A DNA stretch of 24,025 nt from Mycoplasmatota bacterium (GCA_023132365.1 JAGLYJ010000011.1:1-24025), one strand, 5' to 3'; shown: positions 8,315-16,539, numbered from the stretch's first letter. Numbers and translations are program-made. The notes: generated from the sequence alone by a model not told the origin.

Positions 8315-8893
8315 ATGAAAAAAGTTTTAGCAATTATTTTAGCTTTAGTATTATCATTAACTTTAATTGGTTGTGGAGTACTAGAAAATGAAGAAAAAGA
8401 TTATTATGTAACGGGTAATTTTAATGGTTGGGACACAGTAGACACAGGTATGATGACTGCAATCGCTAAGAATGACGATCGCGTTGCAAGTATCAAAGAT
8501 GAATTAGACGGTGTTGAATATTTATATATCGTTGAAATCACTTTACCAGCTGAAGCCGCTGGTTGGGGAGTTAACTATATTATTGATGGTGTTAACACTA
8601 CTCTAGATGGAAACTTAACAGTAAAAGTAATTCGTACAACGGTAGACGATAGCGATGCTAGAGACTGGTGGGCACAAAACCCTGAAAGTGGAGAAATCAC
8701 TAATTTAACTCCAGCTACATTGTTTATGCCTGAATTCCTAGAAACTGCAACTACATCTGAAACTGTAGATGAAGTTACATTCACAAGTGGTTCTTGGAAT
8801 GACAATCCAGCTGCTTTAGCTGCTGGTACTTATTATGCAGTTTTCGCTGAATTTGATGGTTCAAGAGCTTTAGGATTAATCGAAGTAGAATAA
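8315..8893 (+). CDS. Small surface lipoprotein, putative starch-binding
   Basis: A 192-residue protein with lipoprotein signal MKKVLAIILALVLSLTLIGC (Cys20), so it is expected on the outer membrane face. The mature protein begins with YYVTGNFNGWD at residues 30-40. This resembles the opening strand of starch-binding E-set folds (CBM48/CBM20, SusE/SusF type: G-x-FNGW). Other aromatic residues that could stack on sugar are W102 and W103 in DARDWWAQNP and W161 in GSWNDNP. No catalytic motif is seen. It lies directly downstream of the amylase but has its own fully consensus promoter. It also ends at a strong terminator, so it should be made in larger amounts than the operon. A role in holding alpha-glucan at the surface is inferred. 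It could equally bind another ligand. Confidence 0.75.
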   Translation: MKKVLAIILALVLSLTLIGCGVLENEEKDYYVTGNFNGWDTVDTGMMTAIAKNDDRVASIKDELDGVEYLYIVEITLPAEAAGWGVNYIIDGVNTTLDGNLTVKVIRTTVDDSDARDWWAQNPESGEITNLTPATLFMPEFLETATTSETVDEVTFTSGSWNDNPAALAAGTYYAVFAEFDGSRALGLIEVE

Positions 8894-8906
8894 TTACAAA
8901 TTTCAT

Positions 8907-8941
8907 AAAAAAAAGTCTTAATTCATATTAAGGCTTTTTTT
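8907..8941. terminator. Bidirectional rho-independent terminator
   Basis: A 10-bp stem AAGTCTTAAT / ATTAAGGCTT (8913-8922 and 8927-8936, one G-U pair) with a TCAT loop is flanked by an A-run before and a T-run after. It lies between two convergent genes (stops at 8893 and 8948) and can serve both. Confidence 0.88.
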
Positions 8942-8947
8942 ATTGGG

Positions 8948-9511
8948 TTATTTAGCTATTCTTCTAAAGGAATTAACATATCCACCTTTAACGATGGATA
9001 CTTCATTAGCAACAATCAATGCATCATCATCTAATTTGTTTATTAAAGCAATTATAGCATCCTTATTTTTCCTGCTAGCAAATATCATTAATACTTTACG
9101 GCTTCTGGCTTTTCCTTGAGCACTTAGCACAGTAACTCCATACCCTGCATCCCTTACTTCCTTAATAACTTTAGATGCTTCTTCCCTCATAATAATTGCT
9201 TGAATATAAATCTTACCTACTGCTAAATAATTTTCTAGGATAGAACCAACATATACTCCAGCAGTAAATCCAATACTATATATAATACCTTTCATAGGTG
9301 TTTCTTGAATGCCAACAATCACTCTTGAGGCAATAAATACCCACAACAATATCTCCACTAAAGATAATATAGTCCCTAAGGTTCTGAATCCCTTGTTTAC
9401 ATAAATAATTCTTAACGTCGAAATAGCTACCTCAACTACTTTAGCTGAGAATATCAATAAGACTTCCCATAGCGGAACTGAGACCAAAAAATCAAAAATT
9501 GCTTGCCACAT
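8948..9511 (-). CDS. UPF0316 / YebE-family membrane protein (DUF5698-DUF2179)
   Basis: A 187-residue protein with three predicted membrane segments (about 12-34, 44-64 and 74-92). A soluble C-terminal domain (about 105-185) is of the DUF2179 type. The family pattern is visible in VEVAISTLRIIYVNKGFRTLG, in the ENYLA segment near 93 and in the alternating beta/alpha tail. The biochemical role of this family is unknown. DUF2179 is also the tail of YitT-type proteins. RBS AAGGGGTGA lies just before ATG 9511. It appears to be monocistronic, bounded by terminators at 8907-8941 and 9628-9659. A TATAAT at 9550-9545 on this strand may be its -10, but no -35 is evident. Confidence 0.85.
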   Translation of the reverse strand: MWQAIFDFLVSVPLWEVLLIFSAKVVEVAISTLRIIYVNKGFRTLGTILSLVEILLWVFIASRVIVGIQETPMKGIIYSIGFTAGVYVGSILENYLAVGKIYIQAIIMREEASKVIKEVRDAGYGVTVLSAQGKARSRKVLMIFASRKNKDAIIALINKLDDDALIVANEVSIVKGGYVNSFRRIAK

Positions 9512-9627
9512 AAAATCACCCCTTAAATATCTATATGATGAAATATTATACTACATTTTAAAAATAAAGATAGTCTTTTGTTCAATAAATATATTTTCTT
9601 TAATTTCTATGTCATATCACCATATAA

Positions 9628-9659
9628 AAACACCTTTATCTAGACAATAGAAGGTGTTT
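9628..9659 (-). terminator. Rho-independent terminator after LTA-synthase-like gene
   Basis: A 9-bp perfect stem AAACACCTT (9628-9636) / AAGGTGTTT (9651-9659) with a 14-base loop, followed by Ts on the minus strand. It starts 10 bases after the stop at 9669. Confidence 0.75.
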
Positions 9660-9668
9660 ATTTTTTTA

Positions 9669-11576
9669 TTATTCAATTTGATTTTTTTCAGTTTTTGATT
9701 CTATATACCAATTGTTTATATATTTAATCTTATCTTTAATTAATGCTGATTTAGTTTGAAAGTCTTCAAGTTCCAAGGTCAAATAATCATTTTTATAATA
9801 CAGTATTGATTCTCCATCTGAAGAAAATAGATTTTCATTAAATATTCCCGTCAGTTTCAAAGAATAAAACACATCTTCATAATCATCAAACACAGATGTG
9901 CCTAAAAATAAACTTTCATTATATTGGTAACCTAATAGATCTAGTAATGTAGGCGCAATAACATATGGTGATACAAACTCACTAATAGTTGTATCTTCTG
10001 CACCTGATCTTAATAAATATTCAGATGTTAAAGTTTCGTTATAAATACAGAAAAAATTCTTATACATATCCATGTTATAGAAATTATTATTTGTATCTTC
10101 AAATATTTTTAAATGGATTTTATGATAATAAACATTATGATCACCAAACAATACAATAATTGTATCCTCAAGAACTCCCTTAGCTTCTAAATCATCAAGC
10201 ATCATTCCAATTGCTTTATCTAATTCCATAACTGTGGCTTGATAGTGTCTTATTCTTAAAACATCTTCTTCTGCTTTACCATCAAGAATATTAGTCCATA
10301 ACCCGTCTTCCTCAGCTTTATCAATGGCATCAAAATATCCTAACTCATTATATAACTCGATGTTTTCTAGCCCATAATTATATGGCCCATGCGTAGACAT
10401 AGTTGCCCAATATGAATAAAAAGGAGAATCAGTTGATGATAAATTTGGTAACATTTTACTCATTGTTTCACTATCGGGCGTATAGTTGCCATTCCAGTTC
10501 CAAATCTCTACATCTGGGAATAAATCATCATGAAAGTAATTATGCTCAAATCCAATCTGAGGCATTAAAAAGTCTCTTGAATAAAACTCAGGAACATTAT
10601 CATGAAAAAATGATGTAATATAGCCTTCATTTTCTTTAAGTATTAACGGCAAAGAATATGAAAAATCATATTCATCGAATCTAGTGCTAAGATAAACAGA
10701 AGGATTATTTCCAATGATGGCTATTAACTCAGAAACATTAGTTTTGTTCTCGCTATAACTGTTTTCAAAATATAAACCTTCATTTGTGAGCCTATACATA
10801 TTAGGAGTCAACACCTCATTAATGGCAAAAGGTTGAACTGATTCTAGTAATATATTAACAACATTTTTGCCTTGGAGAAGCCCAAAATAATCTGTAGGTG
10901 TTGATAGTTTGGCTTCTATTATTGTATCATTAACCTCAACAATATCGCTAGCAACTAATAAATCTTCAACTTCTTTTGCATAATAACCTAATATACCATA
11001 CTTTTCAAAAGAAGCTCTTTTATATGCAGTGACATTTGAATCTGTTACAAAAGAATCTATTTTAGTTGAATCTACTAGTAAATAAGTAAAAACTAAAATC
11101 ATCGAAGCACAAAAATATAACATTCCATTTAACCAATATTTCTTAGGTTTAACCTTTAATTTTATATATATCTTCCCAATATAGAACATGTATACAGCAT
11201 ATAATGCTGATATCACTATGCCAACAATAATACTAAAAATTGATAGATGTTCAAAACTAAAGACATTTTTGGCTTCATTAATCAATTGGAATTGCTGCAA
11301 AGTAAATATATCGTAATAAACAGAATACATCGTTGCGTTAATTAGAAATAGAGCAATTACAAAACCAAAAACAATACCTAAATAGATAATGGATACTTTA
11401 GTTGACCTTATCAAAAATATAACACTACCAACAGCAAATGCTAGAATAAAATCTATCAAAAAATCAGTAGGTAAAAAGCTGAAATCCATCCATGCAAACA
11501 TGATAATTTCAACTAATAGGTAAAATACCAAAAAAGATAATAACATATGTAGTTTTTCTTTAGTAATTTGTCTCAC
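9669..11576 (-). CDS. LTA-synthase-like membrane sulfatase-fold phosphoglycerol transferase
   Basis: A 635-residue protein with five N-terminal membrane helices (about 10-30, 36-55, 62-82, 113-135, 152-168) and an external alkaline-phosphatase/sulfatase-fold domain from about 235. Residues equivalent to LtaS catalytic sites are E245 (NILLESVQ), T279 as the likely nucleophile (NKTNVSE), H396 (STHGPYN) and D479-H480 (FGDHN). The family moves glycerophosphate from phosphatidylglycerol to lipid or glycan acceptors. A true lipoteichoic acid product is not assured if the host lacks a wall, and a glycolipid or surface glycan may be the acceptor. The start is GTG 11576, 12 bases after AAGGGG. The ATG at 11586 is out of frame and stops at once. 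M11 (11546) is an alternative start with a poor RBS. Confidence 0.87.
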   Translation of the reverse strand: MRQITKEKLHMLLSFLVFYLLVEIIMFAWMDFSFLPTDFLIDFILAFAVGSVIFLIRSTKVSIIYLGIVFGFVIALFLINATMYSVYYDIFTLQQFQLINEAKNVFSFEHLSIFSIIVGIVISALYAVYMFYIGKIYIKLKVKPKKYWLNGMLYFCASMILVFTYLLVDSTKIDSFVTDSNVTAYKRASFEKYGILGYYAKEVEDLLVASDIVEVNDTIIEAKLSTPTDYFGLLQGKNVVNILLESVQPFAINEVLTPNMYRLTNEGLYFENSYSENKTNVSELIAIIGNNPSVYLSTRFDEYDFSYSLPLILKENEGYITSFFHDNVPEFYSRDFLMPQIGFEHNYFHDDLFPDVEIWNWNGNYTPDSETMSKMLPNLSSTDSPFYSYWATMSTHGPYNYGLENIELYNELGYFDAIDKAEEDGLWTNILDGKAEEDVLRIRHYQATVMELDKAIGMMLDDLEAKGVLEDTIIVLFGDHNVYYHKIHLKIFEDTNNNFYNMDMYKNFFCIYNETLTSEYLLRSGAEDTTISEFVSPYVIAPTLLDLLGYQYNESLFLGTSVFDDYEDVFYSLKLTGIFNENLFSSDGESILYYKNDYLTLELEDFQTKSALIKDKIKYINNWYIESKTEKNQIE

Positions 11577-11600
11577 AATATATCATTTCCCCTTAAAAAT

Positions 11601-11609
11601 ATTATAGCA
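11601..11609 (-). promoter_or_regulatory. Extended -10 promoter of LTA-synthase-like gene
   Basis: The minus strand has TGCTATAAT (TGnTATAAT), with TATAAT at 11606-11601 and no recognisable -35. The predicted start near 11594 leaves a very short leader in which AAGGGG lies almost at the 5' end of the transcript. Confidence 0.45.
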
Positions 11610-11630
11610 CATTAAACTTATGAATCATCC

Positions 11631-11663
11631 AAAAAATAAAAGAAATACCTAAGTATTCCTTTT
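11631..11663 (-). terminator. Rho-independent terminator after glutamine synthetase
   Basis: The stem is formed by about 11638-11648 (AAAAGAAATAC) and 11653-11663 (GTATTCCTTTT), with a CTAA loop and one wobble pair. A T-rich tail follows on the minus strand. It starts 15 bases past the stop at 11678. Confidence 0.68.
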
Positions 11664-11677
11664 TATGAAGTTTAATT

Positions 11678-13108
11678 TTAGAAATCGTAATATTTCTTAA
11701 ATTCAGCTGGATGAGGAATATTATTAATCTTCCTTACCTCAAGCCTTTTCTCTTTAATCCAGATATCTAATAACTTCTTAGGAAAAACATCTCCCTTAAG
11801 TAGATATTCATAGTCTATCTCTAATGCATCCAAAGCTTCATTTAGTGTCCTTGGAAGAACTTCTATTTTAGCTCTATCTTCTTCAGATAAAGTATATAAA
11901 TTGAAATCAAATGGTCCCCAGTTATGTTCCTTTGGATGGATTTTATTTATTACTCCATCAAGTCCAGCCATAAGAATTGCAGAATATGCAAAATATGGAT
12001 TAGAGGAAGCATCTGGGTTCCTTAATTCAAAACGTTTTACATTTGGTTTTTTAGCATATGCTGGTATTCTGACTACAGCAGAACGGTTAGCTGTTGCGTA
12101 ACCAATAGTAACTGGAGCTTCATATCCAGGTATTAATCTTTTATATGAATTAGTAGAAGGATTTGTGAAAGCACATAAACTGTGAATATGCTTTAATATT
12201 CCTCCCATAAAATACATGGCAAATTCACTTAAACCTGCATAACCAGATTCATCGTAAAATAGCGGTTTTCCGTCTTTAAACAACATCATATGAATGTGCA
12301 TTCCATTACCTGCTTCAGAAGACAAAGGTTTTGGCATAAATGTGACAGTTTTATTTGCTTTGTTAGCTGCGTTTTTAATAATATATTTAGCAACCATTGT
12401 ATTATCAGCAACTTTACATAAGCTATCAAAAGCTACTTCTATTTCTTGCTGTCCAGATCCACCAACTTCGTGATGATGATACTTAACCTTTACTCCCCAA
12501 TCTTCTAACATTGTACACATTTTGCTTCTTAAATCATAATTAATGTCATTTGGTATATCAATATGATACCCACCCTTTGTAGAAACTTGATAGCCATTAT
12601 TATCTTCAGTTCTTTTTCCTGAATGCCATTCAGCTTGAGATGTATCTACATGATAGAATACTGAGTTTGATTTGATTTCAAAGGCAACATGATCGAAAAT
12701 ATGAAATTCAAATTCAGGACCAAGTAACATCTTATCGGCCATTTTAGTTTCCTTCATATATGCTTCTGCTTTTTTTATTATACTTCTAGGGTATTGATTA
12801 AATGGTACATTTTCTTTTCCAATTACTAATACATCTCCTACCATATTTACAGTAGGTATTTTTGTAAACGGGTCCATTGTTAAAGTTGATAAATCAGGAA
12901 CAAAAACCATATCACTGTTTTCAACTGGAGCGTATCCATAGTTAGAGGCATCAAAGCCAATGCCAGTTTCAAATAATTCCTGCTTGAAATTAGTAGCCGG
13001 TATTGTAATATGTCTCCATCTACCATCTAAATCAATAATTTTAAAATCAATCATTTCAACCTTGTTTGCTTTAATAAAAGTTAAAGCCTCATCGATAGTC
13101 TTAATCAT
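11678..13108 (-). CDS. glnA: Glutamine synthetase, type I
   Basis: A 476-residue GSI enzyme that makes glutamine from glutamate, ammonia and ATP. Motifs: FDAS (D53, ammonium-site Asp), PEFEF (E132, E134), HHHEVG (E214) and QEIE (E222) for metal and glutamate. Others are NGMHIH (H271), NSYKRLIPGYEAP with flap E330, NRSAVVRIP and RFELRNPD (E361, R363). Length and C-terminus (ending HPAEFKKYYDF) resemble GSI-beta more than the shorter Bacillus-type GSI-alpha. The adenylylation-loop tyrosine is present (NLYTLS, Y405), but the canonical NLYDLP is altered. No adenylyltransferase is in the window. GGAGG lies just before ATG 13108. It has its own promoter and terminator. Nothing resembling a GlnR operator (TGTNAN7TNACA) was noticed in the short leader. 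Confidence 0.95.
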   Translation of the reverse strand: MIKTIDEALTFIKANKVEMIDFKIIDLDGRWRHITIPATNFKQELFETGIGFDASNYGYAPVENSDMVFVPDLSTLTMDPFTKIPTVNMVGDVLVIGKENVPFNQYPRSIIKKAEAYMKETKMADKMLLGPEFEFHIFDHVAFEIKSNSVFYHVDTSQAEWHSGKRTEDNNGYQVSTKGGYHIDIPNDINYDLRSKMCTMLEDWGVKVKYHHHEVGGSGQQEIEVAFDSLCKVADNTMVAKYIIKNAANKANKTVTFMPKPLSSEAGNGMHIHMMLFKDGKPLFYDESGYAGLSEFAMYFMGGILKHIHSLCAFTNPSTNSYKRLIPGYEAPVTIGYATANRSAVVRIPAYAKKPNVKRFELRNPDASSNPYFAYSAILMAGLDGVINKIHPKEHNWGPFDFNLYTLSEEDRAKIEVLPRTLNEALDALEIDYEYLLKGDVFPKKLLDIWIKEKRLEVRKINNIPHPAEFKKYYDF

Positions 13109-13147
13109 CTAAATCCTCCATATTTTGCATTCCAATAAGCGATTACT

Positions 13148-13176
13148 ATTATATGCTTTTTCTTTGCTTTAATCAA
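13148..13176 (-). promoter_or_regulatory. Promoter of glutamine synthetase gene
   Basis: On the minus strand TTGATT (13176-13171), a 17-bp spacer, and TATAAT (13153-13148). The -35 box overlaps the stop codon of the MscS gene. The predicted start is near 13141. Confidence 0.78.
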
Positions 13177-14126
13177 TCTTTTTTTTCGTGATGGATAACG
13201 AGTTGAGGAAACGGCATTTCAATATTGTTTTGATCAAACATAATTTTTAAATATTTATTTAATTCTCTAATCGTATGTAATCTATCTGTTTCATTTGTCC
13301 AAGCTATTACTCTAATGGTAATACAAGAATCACCAAAGTTTTCTATACCATCATAGAATGGACCTTTTTTTATAGTAGAAACTTTATCTTTAATTTCTTT
13401 TAGTTTTTCACGCATTAATTCTTCTAATTTCTCAATATCTTCATTATAACTAATGGAAACTTCAGAAATTGCTTGAGATAAAACATTTGAAGAATTTATA
13501 GCTCCTCTAATATCAGAGTTATTAATTATTTTGATATCACCATAAATGTCTTCAAATTTAGTAATTCTTAATCCGACTTCTTTAACAACACCTCTAAAAT
13601 CATTTATTTGAATAACATCCCCAACTGAAAATTGTTTTTCAAAGATAATAAACAATCCAGCAAAAATATCTTCAATCAGGCTTTGAGCACCAAAGCTAAT
13701 AGCTAATCCTATAATTCCAGCACCAGCTAATAATGTTGGCGTTTGTACTCCCCAAGCTGATAAAATCAAGAAGAAAGCAACAATGACCGACATATATTTA
13801 AGAGAACTCATTGCTAAGTGTCCAACGGTTTCACTTCTTCGTCCTTTTTTAATGAAGAGACTAATAATAATTATTATTATTTTATATATTACCCATACAA
13901 ACACCATACTAGCAATTGATTCTAATATAATTACATAATTATTTTTAAAGAAATCTAGAATATTAAAGAATTTACCAATAGAACTATCGATAATTAAAGC
14001 GAATTTAGTTCCTGGAAATATTATTGGAGCTAATATCCCAAGCAACAAACAAATTACAATAACTAAACCAACCACAATTATTCTTATTTTTTCTGATTTT
14101 TCTAAGTTTTTAAAGTTAAATTTCAT
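13173..14126 (-). CDS. MscS-family mechanosensitive ion channel
   Basis: A 317-residue channel of the small-conductance mechanosensitive family. Predicted membrane helices lie at about 14-37, 64-92 and 107-125. The pore-lining helix spans about 132-165 with the G/A-rich pattern LLAGAGIIGLAISFGAQSLI. The signature after the pore (FEKQFSVGDVIQI, about 162-174) starts the beta domain, and a cytoplasmic alpha/beta domain ends near HHEKKD. The family vents solutes on hypo-osmotic shock by opening with membrane tension. It follows the Fn3-like membrane protein gene by a single base. Its GGAGG (14136-14140) lies inside that gene, so the two are cotranscribed and probably translationally coupled. No terminator separates it from the downstream glutamine synthetase gene. 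Confidence 0.93.
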   Translation of the reverse strand: MKFNFKNLEKSEKIRIIVVGLVIVICLLLGILAPIIFPGTKFALIIDSSIGKFFNILDFFKNNYVIILESIASMVFVWVIYKIIIIIISLFIKKGRRSETVGHLAMSSLKYMSVIVAFFLILSAWGVQTPTLLAGAGIIGLAISFGAQSLIEDIFAGLFIIFEKQFSVGDVIQINDFRGVVKEVGLRITKFEDIYGDIKIINNSDIRGAINSSNVLSQAISEVSISYNEDIEKLEELMREKLKEIKDKVSTIKKGPFYDGIENFGDSCITIRVIAWTNETDRLHTIRELNKYLKIMFDQNNIEMPFPQLVIHHEKKD

Positions 14127-14127
14127 T

Positions 14128-15465
14128 CTATTCTACCTCCTCTAGGTATTCATATGTGTAGAACACACAATAATTGTTATTATTTAAACCATTATTTATA
14201 CCAATATGAATTGTATATTCAGCTAAACTTGGTTTGTAGATAAACCAAGAATATTGGTATTTATCATCTATGAATTCAAGATTATATTCAATATATTCAT
14301 ATTGGTAATCTCCCCATTCAGTGACTTCAGTTATTTTATGATAAACTTTGTCATATGTTTCTAGTAAATCCTCAACAGTGATAGTAACTTCAAACCCTTG
14401 ATCAAATTCAATAACTTCAATTTGATAATCAGGTCTTGGAAGTGTTGTGGCAATTTCACTCACTAATTCTTCTTCTACAATTACTTCAGTGTAAGGATTC
14501 CGATAAGTAGCTAATAGAATTACAGTGTACTCAACATTTTGCTTTAATCCTTCAAATATTATTTCAATTGCAGAGTGATGTGGATCAGTTTCTTCTAGAG
14601 ACATCTCTATAGTATGTCTATCTATTTCTGTATAGTTTCTTTTTAAGATAAGTTCGTATTCAATGTCTAGCCCTTCAGGTGATTCGGGCCAGATTGATAC
14701 AACAATTTTGTCATATGAAATTTGTGAAAAATATATTGATCCATATAAATGATAAGGTGTTCTAAAAACTATATTATCTAATTCAATAACTTCTGAATTA
14801 ACATCAACAGCTTCTAAGAACATATGAATCTCAATATTACTATCAAAAATATTTCCTAGTAGAAACTCCGTATCTAATTTTGATACACTCACAATCTGAT
14901 AATCAAATATTTCCTCTTGATACTGATATTTAAATCCATAACGAATTTGAATTTCTTGATACTCACCAAAAGGATCATTGACAAAATATCCAATGCTGTA
15001 AAGCAACTCATCAGCACCATCTTCACTTGCCAGATCTAAGTCGGTAAAAGCACCACCCGTTTTATCATAAGTTTTAAAAGTTTCACTATCTAATACTTCC
15101 AGACCAAACCCTTTATCCGCAAGAACTTTTAGGGTATACTCTGTATCTTCATTTAAGTCAGTAAATATACCTACATTATCTCCAAGAATCACTTCTGAAC
15201 TATATAATTCAAATTGGTTTTCTAGGGTAACTGTTAAAGTATCGTCTAAAATAGCGCTATCGCTATCGGTAACTATCACACTATAAGTTACTCTATCAGA
15301 AAAAATATTAACATCTTGGATACTGGCTGCTGGGCTGCTTGGAATTACAATTACCGCTACTACTACAACAGTGACTGTCATTATTAACGACGAAAAAATA
15401 GACTTCAAAGCTTGAAATCTAGTTAGTTTCTTTTGTTTTTCAATTAATTTCTTCATGCGCGACAT
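14128..15465 (-). CDS. Membrane-anchored extracellular protein with Fn3-like repeats, unrecognised
   Basis: A 445-residue protein that I do not recognise. A basic cytoplasmic start (RMKKLIEKQKKLTRF) precedes one membrane helix at about 22-42 with no clear cleavage site. About 400 residues should therefore face outward from an uncleaved N-terminal anchor. The exterior looks like about four tandem beta-sandwich units of fibronectin type III character. Each has a strand with Y-x-(V/L)-x-V such as TEYTLKVLADKGF and VEYTVILLATYRNPY, and ends in motifs such as ETFKTYD, IVFRTPYH or EIATTLPRPD. The domain is strongly acidic (D/E-rich). No enzyme motif is seen. It is cotranscribed with the MscS channel one base downstream, and GGGGG lies 9 bp before the ATG. 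Adhesion or a surface scaffold is possible, but the function is unknown. Confidence 0.8.
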   Translation of the reverse strand: MSRMKKLIEKQKKLTRFQALKSIFSSLIMTVTVVVVAVIVIPSSPAASIQDVNIFSDRVTYSVIVTDSDSAILDDTLTVTLENQFELYSSEVILGDNVGIFTDLNEDTEYTLKVLADKGFGLEVLDSETFKTYDKTGGAFTDLDLASEDGADELLYSIGYFVNDPFGEYQEIQIRYGFKYQYQEEIFDYQIVSVSKLDTEFLLGNIFDSNIEIHMFLEAVDVNSEVIELDNIVFRTPYHLYGSIYFSQISYDKIVVSIWPESPEGLDIEYELILKRNYTEIDRHTIEMSLEETDPHHSAIEIIFEGLKQNVEYTVILLATYRNPYTEVIVEEELVSEIATTLPRPDYQIEVIEFDQGFEVTITVEDLLETYDKVYHKITEVTEWGDYQYEYIEYNLEFIDDKYQYSWFIYKPSLAEYTIHIGINNGLNNNNYCVFYTYEYLEEVE

Positions 15466-15491
15466 TAATAATTTCCCCCAAGTATATACAT

Positions 15492-15520
15492 ATTCTATAA
15501 TATTTACTTGTTACTATCAA
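15492..15520 (-). promoter_or_regulatory. Promoter of Fn3-like protein / MscS operon
   Basis: On the minus strand TTGATA (15520-15515), a 17-bp spacer and TAGAAT (15497-15492), with a predicted start near 15485. Confidence 0.75.
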
Positions 15521-15540
15521 TATAACACCCAAAAATATTA

Positions 15541-15560
15541 AAAAAAACCGGAATATCCGG
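15541..15560 (-). terminator. Rho-independent terminator after DegV gene
   Basis: A GC-rich stem CCGGA (15548-15552) / TCCGG (15556-15560) with a 3-base loop is followed on the minus strand by seven Ts (15547-15541). It begins 4 bases past the DegV stop. Confidence 0.82.
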
Positions 15561-15564
15561 CTTC

Positions 15565-16410
15565 TTAAACTCTTCTTCCTACTATGGCTATCATTTTTGG
15601 TCCTGTATGTACCCCTAGTACTGGAGTTAATGGTACTAATGTTATTTTTTTAACATTCAAATCATTAAGTAATTTACCTTCTAATATCTTAGCTGTTTCA
15701 ATATTATTTCCATAATGAATTGTTAACTCAACTTCATCTTGTTTATAATACTCTTTAAAATATTTTCTCATTGAAATAAATGTTCTCTGCATGCCAAATC
15801 CTTTGGTTAATGTATGATAAACTCCTTCATCATTAACTGCTATTATTGGTTTAACATGGAGTATTTCGCCAATTGTACCTTCAACTTTACCAATTCTTCC
15901 ACCTTTACGTAACCATTTAAGTGTTTCAACTGTGAAAATTGCTTGCAAATTGTTAAATCTAAGTTCATCTAATTTTGAAATTATATCCTTAACAGACAAT
16001 TTCTTCTTTATTAAAGATATTGCTTCTTTAACCATGTATCCTTCTGCCATTGATAATGTTTTTGAATCATATAAATGCAGGTTAATTCCTGATACTTCAT
16101 TGGCTGCATTCTTGAAACCATTAAATGTACCGCTTAATCCACTAGATATTGTGATAACTAGTATATCTGTAAATCCTTTAGATTTAAAATCTTCAATTGC
16201 ATTAATAAAATCTTCCAGATTAGGTAAACTTGTTAAAACACTAGAAGTCAGCATTCTTCTATAAACTTCTTCAGTTTCAATTTCAACTTGATCTCGATAA
16301 AACTCATTATCTATGTTAATTAATAAAGACATCATTGCTAAGTTTTCGTTTGACTCTATATATTTTTTTGATAAGTTACTAGCTGAATCTGTAATAATTG
16401 CTATTTTCAT
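15565..16410 (-). CDS. DegV family fatty-acid-binding protein
   Basis: A 281-residue protein of normal DegV (EDD-fold) length. The N-terminal motif IITDSASNLS (5-14) begins the fold. LTSLPN (59-64) and ISSGLSGT (88-95) carry the Thr/Ser residues that hold the fatty-acid carboxylate in this family. The second domain has LRKGGRIGKVEG (167-178), ending at GPKMIAIVGRRV. Related FakB proteins present fatty acid to the FakA kinase to make acyl-phosphate for phospholipid synthesis. This copy may be a FakB or a DegV of unknown ligand, and no fakA is in the window. AAGGAG precedes ATG 16410. The gene has its own promoter and terminator and so is monocistronic. Confidence 0.93.
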   Translation of the reverse strand: MKIAIITDSASNLSKKYIESNENLAMMSLLINIDNEFYRDQVEIETEEVYRRMLTSSVLTSLPNLEDFINAIEDFKSKGFTDILVITISSGLSGTFNGFKNAANEVSGINLHLYDSKTLSMAEGYMVKEAISLIKKKLSVKDIISKLDELRFNNLQAIFTVETLKWLRKGGRIGKVEGTIGEILHVKPIIAVNDEGVYHTLTKGFGMQRTFISMRKYFKEYYKQDEVELTIHYGNNIETAKILEGKLLNDLNVKKITLVPLTPVLGVHTGPKMIAIVGRRV

Positions 16411-16452
16411 ATATTTATCTCCTTAATATTTCTTAAAATATTCATTAAAGTA

Positions 16453-16481
16453 AATATAACAAATATTACTATGTCTGTCAA
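16453..16481 (-). promoter_or_regulatory. Promoter of DegV gene
   Basis: On the minus strand TTGACA (16481-16476), a 17-bp spacer and TATATT (16458-16453), with a predicted start near 16446. Confidence 0.8.
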
Positions 16482-16501
16482 GGTAATTGTTGATACTCAC
16501 T

Positions 16502-16525
16502 AAAAAAACACATGATGAAATGTGC
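16502..16525 (-). terminator. Rho-independent terminator of the five-gene operon
   Basis: A stem ACACAT (16508-16513) / ATGTGC (16520-16525), with the outer pair a wobble in minus-strand RNA and a 6-base loop. An unbroken T-run (complement of 16502-16508) follows. It lies 15 bases past the HD-domain gene stop. Confidence 0.72.
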
Positions 16526-16539
16526 TTTCTTTTTATAGT

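Noticed and set aside
13858..13885. AT-rich stretch of repeated attatt triplets in the MscS gene
   Set aside because: It encodes the Ile-rich second membrane helix in frame, so coding explains it without a regulatory repeat.
15932..16264. 110-codon plus-strand frame
   Set aside because: Antisense to the clearly coding DegV gene, with no RBS and no recognisable domain.
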